The notes beneath the pieces are model-generated. The model saw only the letters and a program-made list of their open reading frames with translations, did no database searches and was not told the DNA's origin. The position numbers were made by a program, and so were the translations under genes. 64,000 bases of DNA, from contig JAIUPH010000034.1 in NCBI GenBank assembly GCA_020161065.1, forward strand, positions 1 through 64,000, written 5' to 3'. Source of the DNA: Pseudomonadota bacterium (GTDB taxonomy: Bacteria > Pseudomonadota > Gammaproteobacteria > Burkholderiales > Burkholderiaceae_C). Position 1 is the stretch's first letter. Every line of letters begins with the position of its first letter. Of the stretch, positions 60,335 to 64,000 are shown piece by piece.

Positions 60335-62341
60335 TTAAGCCGCCGTTACGCCGCGCAGCAGCCGCAGGCCGTTGCCCACCACCAGCAGGCTGGCGCCCAT
60401 GTCGGCGAACACGGCCATCCACATCGTCGCGCTGCCCTGCAGCGCCAGCACGAAGAACAGCGCCTTGATGCCCAGCGCCAGCGAGATGTTCTGCCACAGC
60501 ACGGCGTGCGTCTTCTTCGACAGGCGGATGGTCTCGGGCACGCGGCGCAGGTCGTCGTTCATGATCAACACGTCGGCGGCTTCGCGGGCGATGTCGGTGC
60601 CGGCGCCGCCCATCGAGAAGCCGACCGTGGCCGCCGCGAGGCTGGGCGAATCGTTGACGCCGTCGCCCACCATGCCCACGGGTTGCGTGGCGGCCAGCGC
60701 CTGCACGGCCTGCAGCTTGTCCTGCGGCAGCAATTCGGCCTGCACCTCGCCAATGCCCAGCGGCTGCGCGATGGCGCGCGCCGTGGTCGGGTTGTCGCCG
60801 GTCAGCATCAGGCAGCGCAGGCCCAGCGCGCGCAACTCTTCGATGGCCGCGCGGCTGCCGGGCTTGAGCGTGTCGGCCACCGCGAACAGCGCCAGCACGC
60901 CGCCGTCGTCGGCTAACAGTGAAAGCGTGCGGCCCTGGGCTTCGTGCGCCTGCAGCGCCGCTTCGATGGCGGGCGAGCACAGCCCGCGCTCGTGCATCCA
61001 GCGGTGGTTGCCCAGGCGGTAGGCGCGGCCCTCGATCAGCCCCAGCACACCGCGGCCGGGCTCGGCGGCGAAGTCGTCGACCGCCAGCGCTTCGGCCCGC
61101 AGCCCGGCGGCCAGCGCCTGCGACACCGGATGGTCCGAGCGCGCGGCTAGGCTGCCGGCGATGGCCCACACCCGCGCCGCGGGCAGCGCCGTCGACAGGC
61201 CTTCTTGCGCCACCAGCCGCGGCTTGCCTTCGGTCAGCGTGCCGGTCTTGTCCAGCGCCATCACGCGCAGCCGGCGCGCCTGCTCCAGGTAGACGCCGCC
61301 CTTGATCAAAATGCCGCGCCGCGCGGCGGCGGCCAGGCCGCTGACCACGGTGACCGGCGTCGAGATCACCAGCGCGCAAGGGCAGGCGATGACCAGCAGC
61401 ACCAGCGCCTTGTAGACGGCCTGCAGCCAGGGCCAGCCCCACAGCAGCGGCGGCAGCAGCGCGACCGCCAGCGCCAGCACGAAGACCGCCGGCGTGTAGA
61501 CGGCGGCGAAGCGGTCGACGAAGCGCTGCGTCGGCGCGCGCTGCGCCTGCGCCTGCTCCACCGCGTGGATGATGCGCGCCAGCACGGTGTCGGTGGCCGC
61601 CCGCGTAACGGTGAACTCCAGCGCACCGCCTTGGTTGATGCTGCCGGCGAAGACCTCGTCGCCGGGGCCTTTGTCGACCGGCAGGCTTTCGCCGGTGACC
61701 GGCGACTGGTCCACCGCGCCGCGGCCGGCGCGCACGCGGCCGTCCAGCGGCAGCCGCTCGCCGGGCTTGACGCGCACCACGGCGCCCACGGCCACGGCCT
61801 TGGCGTCCTGCAGCGCCCAGCGACCGTCGGGCTGCAGCACCTCGGCCCGCGGCGACGACAAGGCCAGCAACCCGGCGATGGCGTGGCGCGCGCGCTCGAC
61901 CGAGCGCGCCTCGATCGCTTCGGCCAGCGCGTACAAGGCCATCACCATCGCCGCCTCGGGCCACTGGCCGATCACGAAGGCACCGGTCACCGCCACGCCC
62001 ATCAGCGCGTCGATGTTCAGCTGGCCGCGCGCCAGCGCCGCCAGCCCCTGGCGCAGCACCCCCAGGCCCGACAGCGCAATGGCCACGGCCGCCGCGGCCA
62101 TGCCGGCCGCTTGCCAGGGCAGCGTGGACGGCGCCAGCAGGTGCAGCAACTCGGCGCCGACTGCCACCGCCAGCGCCGCGGCCAGCCGCCACCACGCGGC
62201 CTGCGGCGCGTGGGCGTGGTCATGGCCGTGATCGTGATCGTGGGCGTGCGTTTGCGCGTGCGTCTGCGCGGCCGGCGGCCGAGGGTCGCCGTGAGCGCCA
62301 GGAGCGCCGTGATCGTGATGGTGATGCGCGGTATCGGTCAT
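60335..62341 (-). CDS. Zn/Cd/Pb-translocating P-type ATPase
   Basis: A 668-residue P1B-type efflux pump. The N-terminus is His-rich (HHHHDHG, then DHDHGHDHAHA), in place of the usual HMA Cys-x-x-Cys domain. Then transmembrane segments, the TGES actuator loop (VTGESLPVDKG), the CPC ion-binding motif (VIACPCALVIS), DKTGTLTEGK phosphorylation site, GDNPTTARAIA, and the hinge MVGDGVNDSPSLA. CPC plus context indicates divalent soft metals (ZntA/CadA type). Divergent from a MerR regulator with an intervening MerR promoter. Confidence 0.94.
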   Translation of the reverse strand: MTDTAHHHHDHGAPGAHGDPRPPAAQTHAQTHAHDHDHGHDHAHAPQAAWWRLAAALAVAVGAELLHLLAPSTLPWQAAGMAAAAVAIALSGLGVLRQGLAALARGQLNIDALMGVAVTGAFVIGQWPEAAMVMALYALAEAIEARSVERARHAIAGLLALSSPRAEVLQPDGRWALQDAKAVAVGAVVRVKPGERLPLDGRVRAGRGAVDQSPVTGESLPVDKGPGDEVFAGSINQGGALEFTVTRAATDTVLARIIHAVEQAQAQRAPTQRFVDRFAAVYTPAVFVLALAVALLPPLLWGWPWLQAVYKALVLLVIACPCALVISTPVTVVSGLAAAARRGILIKGGVYLEQARRLRVMALDKTGTLTEGKPRLVAQEGLSTALPAARVWAIAGSLAARSDHPVSQALAAGLRAEALAVDDFAAEPGRGVLGLIEGRAYRLGNHRWMHERGLCSPAIEAALQAHEAQGRTLSLLADDGGVLALFAVADTLKPGSRAAIEELRALGLRCLMLTGDNPTTARAIAQPLGIGEVQAELLPQDKLQAVQALAATQPVGMVGDGVNDSPSLAAATVGFSMGGAGTDIAREAADVLIMNDDLRRVPETIRLSKKTHAVLWQNISLALGIKALFFVLALQGSATMWMAVFADMGASLLVVGNGLRLLRGVTAA

Positions 62342-62365
62342 GCCAAGTTTTCCCTGCTGGCAGCC

Positions 62366-62396
62366 ATTGGAAAGCCTGTAGCTGCTACAGGGTCAA
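62366..62396 (-). promoter_or_regulatory. MerR-type promoter and operator
   Basis: On the minus strand, TTGACC (-35, 62396-62391) and TCCAAT (-10, 62371-62366) are 19 bases apart, the over-long spacing typical of MerR control. Between them, 62375-62391 is the dyad CCTGTAG-CTG-CTACAGG. It drives the P-type ATPase and should be opened by the divergent MerR protein with metal. Confidence 0.85.
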
Positions 62397-62425
62397 GCCC
62401 CTACACTGCGCGCCGGGAGCCTTGC

Positions 62426-62887
62426 ATGAAGATCGGTGAACTGGCCACCGCGTCGAGCACGCCGGTGGAGACCATCCGCTACTACGAACGCGCCGGCCTG
62501 CTGCCGCCGCCGGCGCGCAGCGAGGGCAACTTCCGCGTCTACGAAGCGCCCCACCTGGAGCGGCTGCAGTTCATCCGCTACTGCCGCGGGCTGGACATGT
62601 CGCTGGACGAGGTGCGCGCGCTGCTGCGCGCCCGCGACGACCCGGCCGAAGCCTGCGCCGACGTCAACGCGCTGCTCGACCAGCACATCGGCCACGTCAG
62701 CCGGCGCATCGGCGAGCTGCGCACGCTGGAGCGGCAGTTGAAGGACCTGCGCCGGCGCTGCACCGCGCCGCCGACTGCCGCGGCCTGCGGCATTCTGGCC
62801 GGGTTGGAGCAGGCGGCGCAGGAGCCGGCCGCCGCGCCGGCGGCGCCGCGCGAGCCGGGGCATCTGCGATCGGTGCACGGGCGCTAA
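62426..62887 (+). CDS. MerR-family metal-responsive regulator (CadR/PbrR type)
   Basis: A 153-residue activator: HTH (KIGELATASSTPVETIRYYERAGLL), a dimer helix, and cysteines placed for metal binding (AEACADVN at about 77, RRRCTAP and AAACGIL near 112-121). This pattern is of the CadR/PbrR group that controls Cd/Pb/Zn pumps. GGGAGC precedes the ATG. Confidence 0.92.
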   Translation: MKIGELATASSTPVETIRYYERAGLLPPPARSEGNFRVYEAPHLERLQFIRYCRGLDMSLDEVRALLRARDDPAEACADVNALLDQHIGHVSRRIGELRTLERQLKDLRRRCTAPPTAAACGILAGLEQAAQEPAAAPAAPREPGHLRSVHGR

Positions 62888-62937
62888 CGCCTGAAATCAA
62901 CGGCTTCGTTGGCGCTTCGTTGCCGCTTCGTTGTCGA

Positions 62938-63570
62938 TCAAGGCGTGCCCAGCAACTCGCGCACGCGCTTGCGCAGCGCCGGCAGCAGCTCGTCTTCCAG
63001 CCAGGGGTGGGCCTTCAGCCACGGCGTGTTGCGCGGCGAGGGGTGCGGCAACGCAAAGTAGCGCGGCGCCAGGTCTTGCCATTGCCGGACGGTGGCCGTC
63101 AGCGTGCGCCGGCCGCCGCCGGCGTCCAGCACCTGGGCTTGCGCGTGGCGGCCCACCAGCAAGGTGGTCTGCACGGCGGGCAGGCGGCGGCGCAGGCGGT
63201 CCAGCCACAGCGGCGCGCACTCGGGGCGCGGCGCCTGGTCGCCGCTGGCGCCGCGGCCGGGGTAGCACAGGCCGACGGGGATGATCGCGACGCGCGTGGC
63301 GTCGTAGAAGTCGGCGGCGCTCAAGCCCATCCACTCGCGCAGGCGCTGGCCGCTGGCGTCGTCCCAGGGGATGCCGCTGGCATGCACGCGCGCGCCCGGC
63401 GCCTGGCCGATGACCAGCAGGCGCGCCCGCGCATCGGCCTGCAGCACCGGCCGCGGCCCCAGCGGCAGATGCGCTTCGCAGACGCGGCAGGCCCGCACGG
63501 CCTGCAGCAGATCGGCCAGCGAGCCGCCTTCGTCCGGCGCCGCGGCGGCCTCGACGGCGATGCGGCTCAA
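62938..63570 (-). CDS. Uracil-DNA glycosylase family protein
   Basis: A 210-residue protein of the uracil-DNA glycosylase superfamily. The catalytic-loop motif VIGQAPGARVHASGIPWDD and the C-terminal LPHPSPRNTPWLKAHPWLE are diagnostic. CRVCEAHLPLGPRPV could place Cys residues as in Fe-S UDGs, but the remaining cysteines are few. The TTG at 63570 overlaps the PAS gene stop, so this is the likely start; the frame is open upstream into Arg-rich nonsense. Confidence 0.82.
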   Translation of the reverse strand: MSRIAVEAAAAPDEGGSLADLLQAVRACRVCEAHLPLGPRPVLQADARARLLVIGQAPGARVHASGIPWDDASGQRLREWMGLSAADFYDATRVAIIPVGLCYPGRGASGDQAPRPECAPLWLDRLRRRLPAVQTTLLVGRHAQAQVLDAGGGRRTLTATVRQWQDLAPRYFALPHPSPRNTPWLKAHPWLEDELLPALRKRVRELLGTP

Positions 63571-64000
63571 GGCGTTTTTGCCGGCGCGGCCGGCCCGGCC
63601 GCCACCGCGGCCGCGGCCGCGGCCTTCTCGCGTTCGACGCGCGCCGTGACGTCGCGCGCGACGGCCACCGATCCCAGCGGCGCGCCGGCGTCGTCGCACA
63701 CCAGCGCGAAGCTCATCTCCACGTACAGGCGGCGGCCGTCGGCGTGCTGCGCGCGCGTCACCGTCGGCCGGCCGCCCAGGCGCGTGCGGCCCTGCGCCAT
63801 CGCGGCGTCGAAGCCGCGCCAGTGCGCCTGGCGCAGCGGCGGCGGGATGATGAGGTCCAGGCTCTGCCCGAGCGCCTGTTCGCCCGCATAACCGAATAGC
63901 TCGGCGGCCGCTCGGTTCCAGCGGCCGATGACGCCCTGGCGGTCGGCGAAGATCAGCGCCTCGGCCATCTGCTCGACGATGCGGGCGTCGAGGTGGTCGT
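63567..64000 (-). CDS. PAS-domain protein, 5' end beyond window
   Basis: A PAS sensory domain: LIFADRQGVIGRWNRAAAELFGY, then a PAC-like end (GAPLGSVAVARDVTARVERE) and an Ala-rich C-terminus. The frame is open to the window edge (DDHLDARIVEQMAEA precedes the internal Met at 63968), so more N-terminal sequence is probable. No output domain lies in the visible part. Overlaps the UDG start. Confidence 0.8.
   Translation of the reverse strand, partial: DHLDARIVEQMAEALIFADRQGVIGRWNRAAAELFGYAGEQALGQSLDLIIPPPLRQAHWRGFDAAMAQGRTRLGGRPTVTRAQHADGRRLYVEMSFALVCDDAGAPLGSVAVARDVTARVEREKAAAAAAVAAGPAAPAKTP

Overview
The window is GC-rich (roughly 70% in the core) and reads as the chromosome of a betaproteobacterium of the order Burkholderiales, probably near the Rubrivivax/Leptothrix/Aquincola group. 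This rests on gene order (lolB-ispE-tRNA-Gln-prs-rplY; rapZ-recN-nadK-hrcA; hemF-nadD-rsfS-rlmH-maf-rng), on codon use, and on a PEP-CTERM protein and an MtrAB-type cytochrome/porin pair. Family assignments come from motifs read by eye; no database was searched.

Layout. 1-3610: accessory cassette on the minus strand, downstream of rplY. It holds a type I restriction (HsdR) C-terminal scar, a reverse transcriptase, a structured intergenic segment, a SLATT-type membrane protein and a nuclease-like protein. This is the best candidate for an uncharacterised defence system. 3611-18728: conserved housekeeping block of translation, PRPP and isoprenoid synthesis, lipoprotein sorting, the GO repair enzymes MutM and MutY, a dynamin-like GTPase, rapZ, recN, nadK, hrcA and two tRNAs. 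18729-27060: decayed tRNA-linked island. An integrase gene is broken by a complete IS21-family element (exact ends and 5-bp target duplication readable) and its 3' half is fused to an IS481 transposase tail. An IetAS-like protease/ATPase pair follows.

27250-40056: mixed metabolic and regulatory genes (CysB-like regulator, N-formylglutamate amidohydrolase, argC with a divergent LysR, HerA-like ATPase, SulP transporter). They are interrupted by a low-GC subtilase/NHL-lipoprotein pair and an IS66-type fragment that has removed the start of an XRE regulator. 40255-49456: conserved yebC-purD-hemF-nadD-rsfS-rlmH-maf-rng run, with an ABC transporter pair and a PEP-CTERM gene inserted.

49457-53982: small island at the 3' end of rng, marked by a diverged copy of the rng tail at its far side and by 12-bp-spaced TGGGTAGC repeats at both ends. 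It carries an IS66 remnant and an S41 protease. 54030-64000: DUF3592 protein, decaheme MtrA/MtrB-type electron conduit, AraC and PadR regulators, a Zn/Cd/Pb P-type ATPase with divergent MerR regulator and a textbook MerR promoter, a uracil-DNA glycosylase and a PAS protein cut by the window end.

How parts work together: the cassette and IetAS are probable phage or plasmid defence; MtrAB should move electrons across the outer membrane; the P-type ATPase and MerR form a metal-efflux switch; the rest is standard metabolism. Accessory DNA sits at rplY, a tRNA-Ile gene and the rng 3' end, three recurrent insertion points.
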